Shown here piece by piece: positions 8,053 to 18,100 of a stretch of DNA of 64,000 nucleotides. The position numbers and the translations under genes are program-made. The notes below the pieces were generated by a model. The model was not told the DNA's origin. It worked only from the letters and a program-made list of their open reading frames with translations, and did not search any database. The stretch is from Variovorax sp. V93 (GTDB lineage Bacteria; Pseudomonadota; Gammaproteobacteria; Burkholderiales; Burkholderiaceae_C), in NCBI RefSeq assembly GCF_041154485.1, contig NZ_AP028669.1:248001-312000 (forward strand), written 5' to 3'. The stretch's first letter is position 1. Every line of letters starts with the position of its first letter.

Positions 8053-11000
8053 GTGGCGGATGCACGGCAGTGGCAGGAGAGTGCGCGTCATGGCGCGGTC
8101 AGCGGTGACCGGCCGGTCGAGCAGCGTCCCGTCAAGGCTGCGCCACCGTTCGCGCTCTCTCACACGCCGCCACTGCGTTCGCGCTTCAAGCGCGCCGTTG
8201 CGGCGCTCGTGGCCGTGGCCATGCTTGCGCCTTCGATTGGCCCGGTGGCACATGCCGCCGAACTGATCCTCGACGAAGGCGTCGTCGTCAAGTTCGGCGC
8301 CGATGCCCAACTGGTCGTGCGCGACAAGCTGCGCGCGGGCGCGGCCGTCACGCTCACCAGCGTCAACGACGACGCGACGGCCGGCCAGACCAATCCCACG
8401 GCGGGCACGCCTGCGGCCGGCAGCTGGCGCGGCCTCAGCATCGAGAAGACATCGACCGCCTTCGGCCAGCCGGCATTGAACGGGCTTTCCCTGCGCTATG
8501 GCGCAGGCCTGTCCGTGCGCAGTGCCAGCCCGGCCCTGCAGTTCATGCAGCTGACCGACAACACCGTCGGCCTGCGGCTGCTCGATGGCGCGAACCCGGC
8601 CATCACCGGCTCCAGTTTCCTGCGCAACGGCATCGGCATCGAGGCGCTCGGCGGCAGCGTGCCGAACGTCACCACCACGCAGTTCTCGCAGAACACCGGC
8701 TTCGCGATCACCAACGAAAAACCGGCCACCGTGATCCAGGCGACCGGCAACTGGTGGGGCCACGCGAGCGGGCCGCGCGACGCCGCGGGCAATCCGCAAG
8801 GGCAGGGCGATGCCGTGTCGGCGGGCGTCAACTACAGCAGCTACCTGGCCCAGGCCCCGCTGATCAGCCCGAGCATTCGCCTGGTGGCGCCGGCAGCGTT
8901 CTACGCAACCAACAACCTGCAGCTCGAACTCGCGTGCGTGAACGCGACGGAATACCGCATTGCAGAGAACGGCGAGTTCGCTGCGGCAACGTTCGTGCCC
9001 CTGGCAGGCGGCAAGGCCGTCATCGACTACACCGCATCGGCGGGCGATGGCCGCAAGACCATTGGCGTGCAGTTCCGCAACGCGGCAGGCACCGTGGTGT
9101 CGGCCAACCTCAGCAACCCCGCCGCCGCCAATACCGCCACGGTGCTCATCGACAGCGCCGCACCGGTGGTGAGCATCAACAACCCCGCCGCCGGCAGCGT
9201 GCTTGCACAACCCATCACGGTCGAAGCCTCGGCCACCGATGCGGGCGGCCTGGTCAAGGTCGTGTTCTATCTCGACGGCCAGGTGGTTTCCACGCAGACC
9301 ACGATCTCTCCATCGGGCAGCTACAGCTACGCGTGGAACACCGACAACAGCGCCAACGGCGACCACACGCTGCGCGTGGTGGCCACCGACGAGGCCGGCC
9401 GCAGCAGCGAGCAATCGCGCGTGGTCACGGTGTCCAGAACACCCCCGGCGCCAGACACCGCCGGACCGGCCATTGCCAACGTGCGGCTCGATGGCATGGC
9501 GCTGGCCGACGGCGCCACCCTGACCCGCAACGCAGTCACCAGCGCCGAGGTCACGGACCGCAGCGGCGTGGCCCGCGTCGAGCTGCTGCTCGACGGCCAG
9601 ACCATCGCAACCCCGACCGGCTCCGGCGGCCAGTACAGCGCGCCGTTCAGCATTGCCGGCGTGGCCAACGGCAGCCATGCGCTCGCATGGCGCGCGGTCG
9701 ATTCGCTGAACAACGTCAGCACCGCGAGCTACCAGGTCACCGTTGCGCACGCGGCGCCCGATGCGCCCGTCATCACCAGCCCAAAGACCGGCCTGACGAC
9801 CCGCACCGCCACCTTGCCCGTGACCGGCACCGCTGCCGCCGGAAGCAGCGTGCAGCTGCTGGTCAATGGCCAGCCATCCGGCCCGTTGCTGACCACCAGC
9901 AACGGCGCGTTCAGTGGTGCGGTCACGCTCGCTTCCGGCAGCAACCAGGTGCAGGCACGCGCCAGCGATGCCTATGGCCAGAGCGGCTTGTCGGCCGCGG
10001 TGTCGGTCACGCTCGATGCCACGGTGCCCTCGGGCCCGAGCAACCTGGCGGCGGCCGCGCTGGTCGACGGCAAGGTCCGCCTGACGTGGGCGCGTTCCAC
10101 CGATCCGAACGCCATCGGCTACGACCTCTACCGTTCGCGCAGCGCGTTCGCGGACATCGGCGCAGCCACCAAGGCCAACGCATCGCCAATCACCGGCACC
10201 AGCTACGAAGACCTGCCCAAGCCCGATGGCGCATGGTTCTACAGGCTCGTGGCCGTCAACTCGGTCTTCACGCCTTCCGTGCCGACCGACCAGGTGCAGG
10301 TGGTGGCCGACGGCACGGCGCCCAAGGCCGTCTCGGTGGTCTACCAGCCGCTGGGCAAGGTCGACCCCGCCACCGGCCGCATCGGCCAGGGCAAGGTGAA
10401 CGTACAGCTGACCGTCAGCGAAGAGCTGCAGACCGCGCCCTACCTCGCCGTGGTGCCCGCGGGCGGCGCGCCCATCGTGCTCGAACTGGCAAAGTCCAAC
10501 GCGACCACCTACACCGGCGCCTTCTTCGTCGACGGCAACACGCCCTCGGGCACGGCCAATGCATTGTTCTCGGCGCGCGACATGGTCGGCAACCGCGGCA
10601 CCGAGATTGGTGCCGGGGCCACGCTCAAGATCGACACCGAGGGCCCCGCGCTGTCTTCCATCACCTTGAACCCGGGCGCGCCCATCAAGGTGGGCACCGC
10701 AACCACGGTCCAGGCCACCTTCGTCTTCAGCAAGGCGCCCAAGCCTGGCGCCACGCCGCAGGTCAAGTACCTGTTGTCGGGCCCCGTGCGCCAGGCCACG
10801 CCCATTGCCGGCCTCACGGCGGTTGACGCGACCACCTGGAAAGCCAGCTTCGTGCTGCCGAACGATGCCGGCCTGGCTTCGCCCGAAATCCTGAGCTTCA
10901 GCAGCCAGGCGCAGGACGACCTCGACAACGTCTCGACGCGCGTGAGCGCAGCCAACCGCTTCCAGGTCTACCAGGGCAACCTGCCGCCGGCCGGCGCGCC

Positions 11001-14000
11001 GCTGATGCTCACCGGCAAGGCCATGCCGGGCGGCAAGGTTTCGCTGACCTGGCAGGCCGTGGACGAAGCCTTCGCCTACCAGGTGTATCGCAAGGGCCCG
11101 GCAGACGCGGCGCTGGTTGCGCTCGCGCGCGCCGCCGCCGCCACGCACATCGACCAGACACCGGCCGATGGCCTCTACACCTACGCCGTGGCATCGGTGC
11201 GCTCGTCCAACGGCGAAGAAACCGTGTCGAGCCAGAGCGCGACCGTGGACGTGACCACCATCGCCAACGCGCCAGGCGCGCCGCAGAACCTTGCCTTGCT
11301 GCTGACCGGCCAGGGCATCAAGGCCACGTGGCAGGCGCCCGTAGCCAGCACCGTCGACTACTACAACCTGTACCGCGCGAGCGGCACCAGCATCACCAGC
11401 GTGGCCGGCCTCACGCCGATCAAGACGCGTGTCAAGAACCCGATCACCTACGACCCGGTGCCTTCGCCGAGCCAAGGCGCGTACGTTGTCACCGCGGTCG
11501 ATGCCGCGGGCAACGAATCGGCCGTGTCCAACTCGGCCTACCTCAACGCCAGCCTGCTGCCGGTGGTCAACCTGCGGGTCGAGCAGATCGGCAATGCGCT
11601 GCCCGTCATCTCGTGGCAGGCGCCCAATGGCAGCCTCTCGGGCTACAACGTGTACGTTGGCCCCGATGCCACGCGCACCAAGCTCACGCCCAGTCCCATC
11701 ACGGCCACCAGCTTCAGCGACAGCGGCTTCTCGGGCGGCGAGCGCCGCTACACCGTGGCCAGCGTCGACGGCTCCGGCCAGGAGATCGGCCGCAGCTTGA
11801 ACCTGCCGGCGGTCAGCACGCAGATCGTCTCGGGCCTGCCCATCAAGCGCGGCATCATGAACAAGGTGCAGGCCCAGGTGGTCAACACCTCGGCCAGCGC
11901 CGTCACCAACGCCCGCGTGGTCGTGCGCCTGCCCATCAACCGCGAGGCCACGCAGTTTGCCGATCACAAGTCGGAGCCCTTCGACCTTGGCAGCAACCAG
12001 ACCCAGCTGGTGACCGTGGTGGTTGGCGGCTACGCCGACCTGCCGGGCCAGGCCCAAGCGCAGGTCGGCCTCGAGAGCAGCCCGAACGAAGGCGAAACCG
12101 TCAAGATCGCGCGCAACCAGACGCTCGACGTGGGCGACAGCGCGCTCGTCGTGGGCATGTCCACCGGCGAGTTCACGCGCGGCGCCACCGGCAAGGTGCG
12201 CCTCACCATCGAGAACACCTCCGAAGTCGAAGTCGAGTTTCTGACGGCCACGGCCGGCGGCAACAACCCTTCGAGCGAGCTGCGCTTCAAGATCCTCGAC
12301 GCAGACGGCAACGTGCTGGCCACCCAGCCCTACAAGCAGGCCGTGGGCGCCAACGTGATCACGCTGACCAACGGCCAGACCGTGGCGCGCATTCCGGCCG
12401 GCGCCAGCTACACCTCCGACCAGTTCGACCTGGCCGTGCCGGGCTCCAGCCCGAACAGCATCCGCGTCAAGCTCGAAGTCGACAAGATGCGCTACCACAG
12501 CGGGCAGGACGACCAGGTCGTCATTGCCGGCCGCGGCAGCGAAAAGGCGGTTTCGCTCATCGACACCGCCTATGTGGGCGAGATCACCAACGTCACGCCG
12601 CTGAGCTCCTTCGGCGACCAGGACATCGTCATCACCGGCCGCGCACTGGCCCGCGGCAGCAACCAGCCGCTGCCGAGCACGCGCCTCAAGCTCGTGTTCA
12701 ACCAGCAGGGCTTCGAACGCGTGTTCAGCGTGCTGACCGATGCCAGCGGTGCGTTCACCTACACCTTCCAGCCCACGGCCACGGACGCCGGCCTCTACAA
12801 GATCAGCGCCATCCATCCGGACCTGACCGACCGGCCGGAGCAGCGCAACTTCACCATCAACCGCGTGACCTTCGGCCCCACGCCGTTCAAGGTCGACGTG
12901 CCGCGCAACTACAGCTACCCCGTGCCCTTCATTGCACGCTCGGGCGCAGGCACCACCGCAACCAACATGCGCTTCGTGCTGGAGCCGAGCGCCCAGCCCA
13001 CGGGCCAGCTGCCGGAGGGCATCAACCTGCAGCTGCCCGCACCCGCCAGCATCGGCGAGCGCTCGCAGGTCAACATTCCGGTGGTCTTCAGCGCCACCAA
13101 CGAGGCGCTGGCTTCGGGCAGCGTCATCCTGAGCGTGTACAGCGACGAGCGCCCGCAAGGCGCCGGCGCGCCCATTGGCCTGGTGCGCATCAACTACGCG
13201 CTGAGCGAGGCCAAGGCCTACCTGGTGAGCTTGCCGAGCGTGATCGAAACCGGCATGTCGCAGGGCGCCAACCAGATCGAAAGCGTGACCGTGCAGAACA
13301 AGGGCACGCAAGACGCGCTGGCCCTCGCCTTCACGCTGGCCAAGCCCGATGGCAGCGCGGTGCCGAGCTGGGTCAACCTCTCCAGCAATGCCGACGGCAA
13401 CCTGGCCGTGGGCGACAAGCGCACCATCGACATCGCCTTCAAGCCGCCCACGGGCCTGCAGGAAGGCGTGTATGAGTTCCGCCTGAACGTGCAGGGCACC
13501 AACGTGCCGGCACAAAGCCTGAACATCTACGCCAGCGTCACGCAAAGCGGCAAGGGCAACGCGCTGTTCCGCGCGAGCGACATCTACACCGCCACGCTCG
13601 ACAAGCAGGGCCGCCTGATCCCCGGCCTGGCGGGCGCGACCATCACCCTGCAGAACGAAGACGTCGCCAGCGTGAGCCACCAGCTCACCACCGATGCCCT
13701 GGGCGAGGCCTACTTCCAGGACGTGCCGGCCGGCCGCTACACCTACCGCGCGCGCGCCAACAACCACCAGGAAGTGGCCGGACGCCTGCAGATCAAGCCG
13801 GGCGTCACGCTCACGCAGCCCATCTTCCTGAACTACAACCTCATCACGGTGGAGTGGAGCGTGCGCGAGGTCACGATCCAGGACCGCTACGAGATCACCA
13901 TCGACGCGACCTTCGAGACCGATGTGCCCGCGGCGGTGGTGGTGATGCAGCCGAGTTCGGTGAACCTGCCCATCATGAATCCGGGCGATGTGTTCTACGG

Positions 14001-14475
14001 CGAGCTGTCATTGACCAACCACGGCCTGATTCGTGCCGATGGCGTGGAGCAGCAACTGCCGCAGAGCGATTCGTTCTTCCGCTACGAATTCCTGGTCGAG
14101 GTGCCGGCCGAACTGCAGGCCAAGCAGCGCGTGACCATTCCGTATCGGGTCATTGCGTTGCAGTCGCTCGAGACGCTTGCCAATGCTGGCAATGCGAGTG
14201 GTGGCGGTTGCTACAACTACAGCAACACCACGCGGGTGAACTATGACTTCACCTGCAAGAACGGGGAGCAGTCGAACGGCACCACCTCGACGAGCTGGTT
14301 CAGCAATTCGAGCAGCAGTTGTGCGCCGGGCACCGGGGGCGGCGGAGGCGGCAGTGGCGGGGGTGGCTGGGGTGGAGGTGGCGGCTTCGGCGGCATCGGT
14401 GGCGGCAGCACGTCGATTCCGCTGAGCGGCAGGAAGTGCGTTGCCACTCCTGATGGCAAGACGCAGTGCAGTTGA
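8053..14475 (+). CDS. Giant secreted Ig/FN3-repeat protein (2140 aa)
   Basis: The GTG start has AGGGAG about 5 nt upstream. An extended N-region of about 45 residues precedes a hydrophobic core ending VAHAA (about residue 72), so this is a long Sec signal. A right-handed beta-helix region follows (ATGNWWGHASGP near 8740-8770), then bacterial Ig-like domains (about 9160-10000), several fibronectin III-like domains (about 10020-11810), CARDB-like domains and a CnaB-like domain (about 13590-13830). The C-terminus has a Gly-rich tail and four late cysteines that could form disulphides. No catalytic site is visible. It is one of three giant exported proteins in the block and may be a surface partner of the RHS protein; that role is inferred from position only. 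Confidence 0.8.
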   Translation: MADARQWQESARHGAVSGDRPVEQRPVKAAPPFALSHTPPLRSRFKRAVAALVAVAMLAPSIGPVAHAAELILDEGVVVKFGADAQLVVRDKLRAGAAVTLTSVNDDATAGQTNPTAGTPAAGSWRGLSIEKTSTAFGQPALNGLSLRYGAGLSVRSASPALQFMQLTDNTVGLRLLDGANPAITGSSFLRNGIGIEALGGSVPNVTTTQFSQNTGFAITNEKPATVIQATGNWWGHASGPRDAAGNPQGQGDAVSAGVNYSSYLAQAPLISPSIRLVAPAAFYATNNLQLELACVNATEYRIAENGEFAAATFVPLAGGKAVIDYTASAGDGRKTIGVQFRNAAGTVVSANLSNPAAANTATVLIDSAAPVVSINNPAAGSVLAQPITVEASATDAGGLVKVVFYLDGQVVSTQTTISPSGSYSYAWNTDNSANGDHTLRVVATDEAGRSSEQSRVVTVSRTPPAPDTAGPAIANVRLDGMALADGATLTRNAVTSAEVTDRSGVARVELLLDGQTIATPTGSGGQYSAPFSIAGVANGSHALAWRAVDSLNNVSTASYQVTVAHAAPDAPVITSPKTGLTTRTATLPVTGTAAAGSSVQLLVNGQPSGPLLTTSNGAFSGAVTLASGSNQVQARASDAYGQSGLSAAVSVTLDATVPSGPSNLAAAALVDGKVRLTWARSTDPNAIGYDLYRSRSAFADIGAATKANASPITGTSYEDLPKPDGAWFYRLVAVNSVFTPSVPTDQVQVVADGTAPKAVSVVYQPLGKVDPATGRIGQGKVNVQLTVSEELQTAPYLAVVPAGGAPIVLELAKSNATTYTGAFFVDGNTPSGTANALFSARDMVGNRGTEIGAGATLKIDTEGPALSSITLNPGAPIKVGTATTVQATFVFSKAPKPGATPQVKYLLSGPVRQATPIAGLTAVDATTWKASFVLPNDAGLASPEILSFSSQAQDDLDNVSTRVSAANRFQVYQGNLPPAGAPLMLTGKAMPGGKVSLTWQAVDEAFAYQVYRKGPADAALVALARAAAATHIDQTPADGLYTYAVASVRSSNGEETVSSQSATVDVTTIANAPGAPQNLALLLTGQGIKATWQAPVASTVDYYNLYRASGTSITSVAGLTPIKTRVKNPITYDPVPSPSQGAYVVTAVDAAGNESAVSNSAYLNASLLPVVNLRVEQIGNALPVISWQAPNGSLSGYNVYVGPDATRTKLTPSPITATSFSDSGFSGGERRYTVASVDGSGQEIGRSLNLPAVSTQIVSGLPIKRGIMNKVQAQVVNTSASAVTNARVVVRLPINREATQFADHKSEPFDLGSNQTQLVTVVVGGYADLPGQAQAQVGLESSPNEGETVKIARNQTLDVGDSALVVGMSTGEFTRGATGKVRLTIENTSEVEVEFLTATAGGNNPSSELRFKILDADGNVLATQPYKQAVGANVITLTNGQTVARIPAGASYTSDQFDLAVPGSSPNSIRVKLEVDKMRYHSGQDDQVVIAGRGSEKAVSLIDTAYVGEITNVTPLSSFGDQDIVITGRALARGSNQPLPSTRLKLVFNQQGFERVFSVLTDASGAFTYTFQPTATDAGLYKISAIHPDLTDRPEQRNFTINRVTFGPTPFKVDVPRNYSYPVPFIARSGAGTTATNMRFVLEPSAQPTGQLPEGINLQLPAPASIGERSQVNIPVVFSATNEALASGSVILSVYSDERPQGAGAPIGLVRINYALSEAKAYLVSLPSVIETGMSQGANQIESVTVQNKGTQDALALAFTLAKPDGSAVPSWVNLSSNADGNLAVGDKRTIDIAFKPPTGLQEGVYEFRLNVQGTNVPAQSLNIYASVTQSGKGNALFRASDIYTATLDKQGRLIPGLAGATITLQNEDVASVSHQLTTDALGEAYFQDVPAGRYTYRARANNHQEVAGRLQIKPGVTLTQPIFLNYNLITVEWSVREVTIQDRYEITIDATFETDVPAAVVVMQPSSVNLPIMNPGDVFYGELSLTNHGLIRADGVEQQLPQSDSFFRYEFLVEVPAELQAKQRVTIPYRVIALQSLETLANAGNASGGGCYNYSNTTRVNYDFTCKNGEQSNGTTSTSWFSNSSSSCAPGTGGGGGGSGGGGWGGGGGFGGIGGGSTSIPLSGRKCVATPDGKTQCS

Positions 14476-14490
14476 CGCCGAGGAACGCTC

Positions 14491-15078
14491 ATGCCCACCA
14501 TCTGCGCCAAGTGTCATCTCGTTCGTCCCGAGGACGCAACCGTGCCAGTCTGGCAGTGCCCCGGCTGCGGTGTCGCCTACGACAAGGCCAGCGATGCCCA
14601 GCGAGCACGTGCGTCGTCGGCGGGGCCGCGTCGCCGTGAGATGCGCGTTGACTCCAGCGGCAGCGGCGGCTTGGTGTGGGGCAAGTGGGTGCTCGTGCTC
14701 GTTCTTTGTTGCGCTGCGTACCTTGGCTACCGGATGGCGCACGAGCGCGGCCGGACGGACGAAGGCATTGGCAGCATTGCGTCGCGCTTGAGCGGCAGCG
14801 ACAGCCCTGCACAAGTCAGAGAACTAGCCGATAGCGCTCAGGCCAGCGATGTATTCATCTACACCGCTGACTGGTGTCCGAACTGCCGTGAAGCCAAGAG
14901 CTGGTTGGCGCAGCACGGCTTCAAGTACGAGCAATGCGACATCGATCACGGCCCCGGCTGCAAGGCGCAACTCGCCAATCTGGGAGGTGACGGCATTCCG
15001 TACCTCATCGTCAAGGGTCATCACATGAAAGACGGCTTCGACTCCGAAGAGTTTGTGGCTGCGATGCGAGGCAAGTAG
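14491..15078 (+). CDS. Membrane-anchored glutaredoxin-like protein with N-terminal zinc ribbon
   Basis: A 195-residue protein with GAGGAA before its ATG, 15 bp after the giant Ig/FN3 gene. The N-terminus has two CxxC pairs (CAKC, CPGC), which suggests a zinc ribbon. One membrane segment follows (about 65-85), then a C-terminal thioredoxin-fold domain with the redox motif C129-P-N-C132 in TADWCPNCREAK and a cis-Pro GIPYLIV. With the ribbon inside and the CxxC domain outside it could handle disulphides of exported neighbours, several of which carry cysteines. Topology and partners are inferred. Glutaredoxin-family proteins normally lack the ribbon and anchor. Confidence 0.75.
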   Translation: MPTICAKCHLVRPEDATVPVWQCPGCGVAYDKASDAQRARASSAGPRRREMRVDSSGSGGLVWGKWVLVLVLCCAAYLGYRMAHERGRTDEGIGSIASRLSGSDSPAQVRELADSAQASDVFIYTADWCPNCREAKSWLAQHGFKYEQCDIDHGPGCKAQLANLGGDGIPYLIVKGHHMKDGFDSEEFVAAMRGK

Positions 15079-15137
15079 GGCGAGCCGATCGCTACGGCCC
15101 TGCATTCGATTCAGAAGAAGTACAGGAAAGAAGATTT

Positions 15138-18100
15138 GTGAAAACACAGCCAAGCACCGGGTGGATGGCACGCCGCATAGGAGCGGCGGTGGCGGCGTTG
15201 CTCTGTCTGAGCCTGCCCGTGGCCGTTGTGGCTCAAGGCAATGTCGTCCCTCCCAACGGCACCATGAGCGCGGAAGTCGTCGACCTGAGCGTGCAGACCG
15301 CCATGGGCAGTGTGTCCTGGAAACGTACCTTCAACGGTACGGGTTGGCGCTTCAATCGCAATTGGGACGGCATCTCGGCCAGCTACAAGCCGTCCATGAC
15401 GCAGAGCACCGGTGGGGGCTCGCCCGGCATGAGCTATGGCAGCCAGGGCGGCGGGTCCTCGACCTGCTGGATCTGGGTCGACGAGGACTGGCAACCCGGT
15501 GATGGCGTGACCGTCCCGATCGGTGGAGGCAGCGGCAGCGCTCCGGCAGTGCCTCCCGAAACCTACCTGCCGCTCAATCGCAGCTACAGCCAGACTGCAG
15601 TTCCCCTGGACACGGTCATTACCACGGGCTTCGCGAGCGGTTGTGGAAGCATCGGCGGCAATCTGGGGGGTAATTCCAGCGAAGTGCTCGAAGGCTGGCG
15701 CCGCCAAAGCCAGCTGTATGTCGGCGCCGGCGGAACCTACGTCTTCAAGAATCGCTTCTTTCTGAGGAAGCAGGCCATTCTCAAGCTTCCGGCGGGCAGT
15801 GCCGTTCCCGTGGGGGGCAGCGTGCCCCTGGTCGGCGCGGCGAACGTCGCCAGCGGCTGGCGCTGGAGCGACAAGTCAGGCGAGTGGGCCGAGTATGACG
15901 ACGAAGGTCGGATGAGCCGGTATGGCGACAAGAACAACAACGCCATCTGGCTGCAGCGCAATGCGGCAGGTCAGCTGGTGCGCATCGTTGATGGCGGCGC
16001 CGGTGGCACCGCGACCAGCGGCACCGTTCTGATCACGCTGCACTACAACGCCGCCGGCTATCTTGTGCAGGCCAAGGATTGGCCGCAGGTGGGAAACAGT
16101 CTCGACCTGCCGCAGCGCACCGTCACCTACACCTATGATGCGCAGGGCCGCATGACCGGCGTGGCCGACGTGCGCGGCAATACCACCGCCTATGACTACG
16201 ACAGCAAGTCCCGGCTGATCAAGACCACCGACCCCAGGGGTGGTGAAACCAAGCTGACGTATGAATCCGAGGGCACCACCGTCAAGAGCATGACGGCGGC
16301 GGATGGAGGCGTCACCGACTACAGCTCAAGCTGGGACAGCACCAAGAAGCTCTTCTACAGCAAGGTGCAGGGCCCCGCGACGGCTGCAGGCCGACGCACC
16401 GAAGACTACAGCCACGACCGCGCGGGCGACTTGGTGAGGTACGAGGTCAACGGACGCACCGAGATCGAGGTCAAGCGAGACCCGAGTGCCAGAACGGAGA
16501 CAAGAACCAACGCCAGAGGCTTCGCCACCGTCCTCACCAGAAACGAGTTCGAGCAGATCACGCAGATCGAGTATCCGGATGGAAGCAAGGTCACAACTAG
16601 CTACGACGCAAACCTGCTGAACCCCGTCGAGGAGACGAATGAACTGGGGGTGAAGACCCGGTACGAATACGACGGCAAGGGCAATCTCACGAAGATGACC
16701 GAAGCGCTGGGGTCGCCCGATGAGCGCATCACCGAATTCCAGCGCGATGCAGCGGGCAGGTCCATCGGCATCACGCGCAAAGGCCGGACGGAACCCAACG
16801 GCACCGTTACACCCGATGCCACGTGGCGTCTGAGCTACGACCAGGCAGGCCAGCTGGCTCGGACCGTCGACCCGGAAGGTAACCAACGCGGATACGTCTA
16901 CAGCCGCCTCGGCGATCTCATGCAATACACCGAGCCCACTGGTGCAGTGTGGAGCTACGCGTACGACGCCGACAGCAATCAGCTCTCGGAAACCGATCCG
17001 CTAGGCAAGATCGTCGCGGCTGCATACGACGAAACTGGAAATCGGACGTCGGCGACCGACGAGCGCGGCAAGGTGTACCAATTCACTTACGACAGGATGA
17101 ACCGCCAGCTCAAGCAGAGCGATCCCACGGGGGCGGCCTATGCCACGAGCTACAACGCTCAGGGCTCATTGATATCCGTCACCGACGGCGGCGGCAAGTC
17201 CATGCAGATGGACTACGACGCGCTCGTCCGGCTGACGAAGGCGACCGATGCTAAGGGGCAGAGTTACTCGCTGGAGTATGCAGAGCCCGACGGCACAGAC
17301 AAGGGTGCACGTAAGCCTGGCCAGCTGAACTACCCCACTTTCCAGCGCCAGTTCCGCTACGACGCGCGCGAGCGGACGACGTTGACGAACGACAAGGCGG
17401 GCGCCGAGTCGCGGATAGAAAGCTACACGTGGGACGGCGCGAGTCGACAGAAAACGACAACCGACGCCAACGGCAAGACCCGTTATTACAGCTATACGCC
17501 ACACGGAGAGATCAACGAAGTCAAAGATCCCTTGGGCAACAGCATCAGGCTGGTGCGCGATACGCGCAGCAACGTCATCGAAGTCGTGGACGCCAATGGC
17601 AAGTCCACCCGCATGACCTATGACCGGCGCAATCTGCTGACCTCGACGATCGATGCCCTGGGTAACACCACCCGCTACGCGCACGACGCCAACGGCTGGC
17701 TCAGCAGCATCACTCAGGCCAACGGACAGAAGGTCGGCTATGACTTCGACGCAGTGGGTCGGGTCGTCGCCCAGCGCGAGTACGACGCCCAAGCATCGCT
17801 GGTCAAGACCACCAGCTTCACCTATGACGCTGCCGGCAACCTTCTGACCTGGAACGATGGCACCTACAGCGCGGGGCGAAGCTACGAAGATTCCGATCAG
17901 TTGAGCAGCGAAACCATCAATTACGGCGGCTTCAGCCTCACCCACGCCTATTCCTACTACGGCAACAAAGAGATCAAGACATACACCGGGCCGGATGGCG
18001 CTGCTATCGAGTACGGCTATGACAGCACCGGCTTGCTGGAGAGCCTCACCATTCCCGGCCTTGGCACCCTGTCCGTGACCGAATGGCAGTGGTTTGCGCC

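Noticed and set aside
6460..13767. Very long open frame on the - strand (over 2400 codons) across the Gly-rich and Ig/FN3 genes
   Set aside because: It mirrors two + strand genes with signal peptides, ribosome sites and domain structure. Its translation is low-complexity His/Arg/Ala-rich with no domains, a GC-codon artefact.
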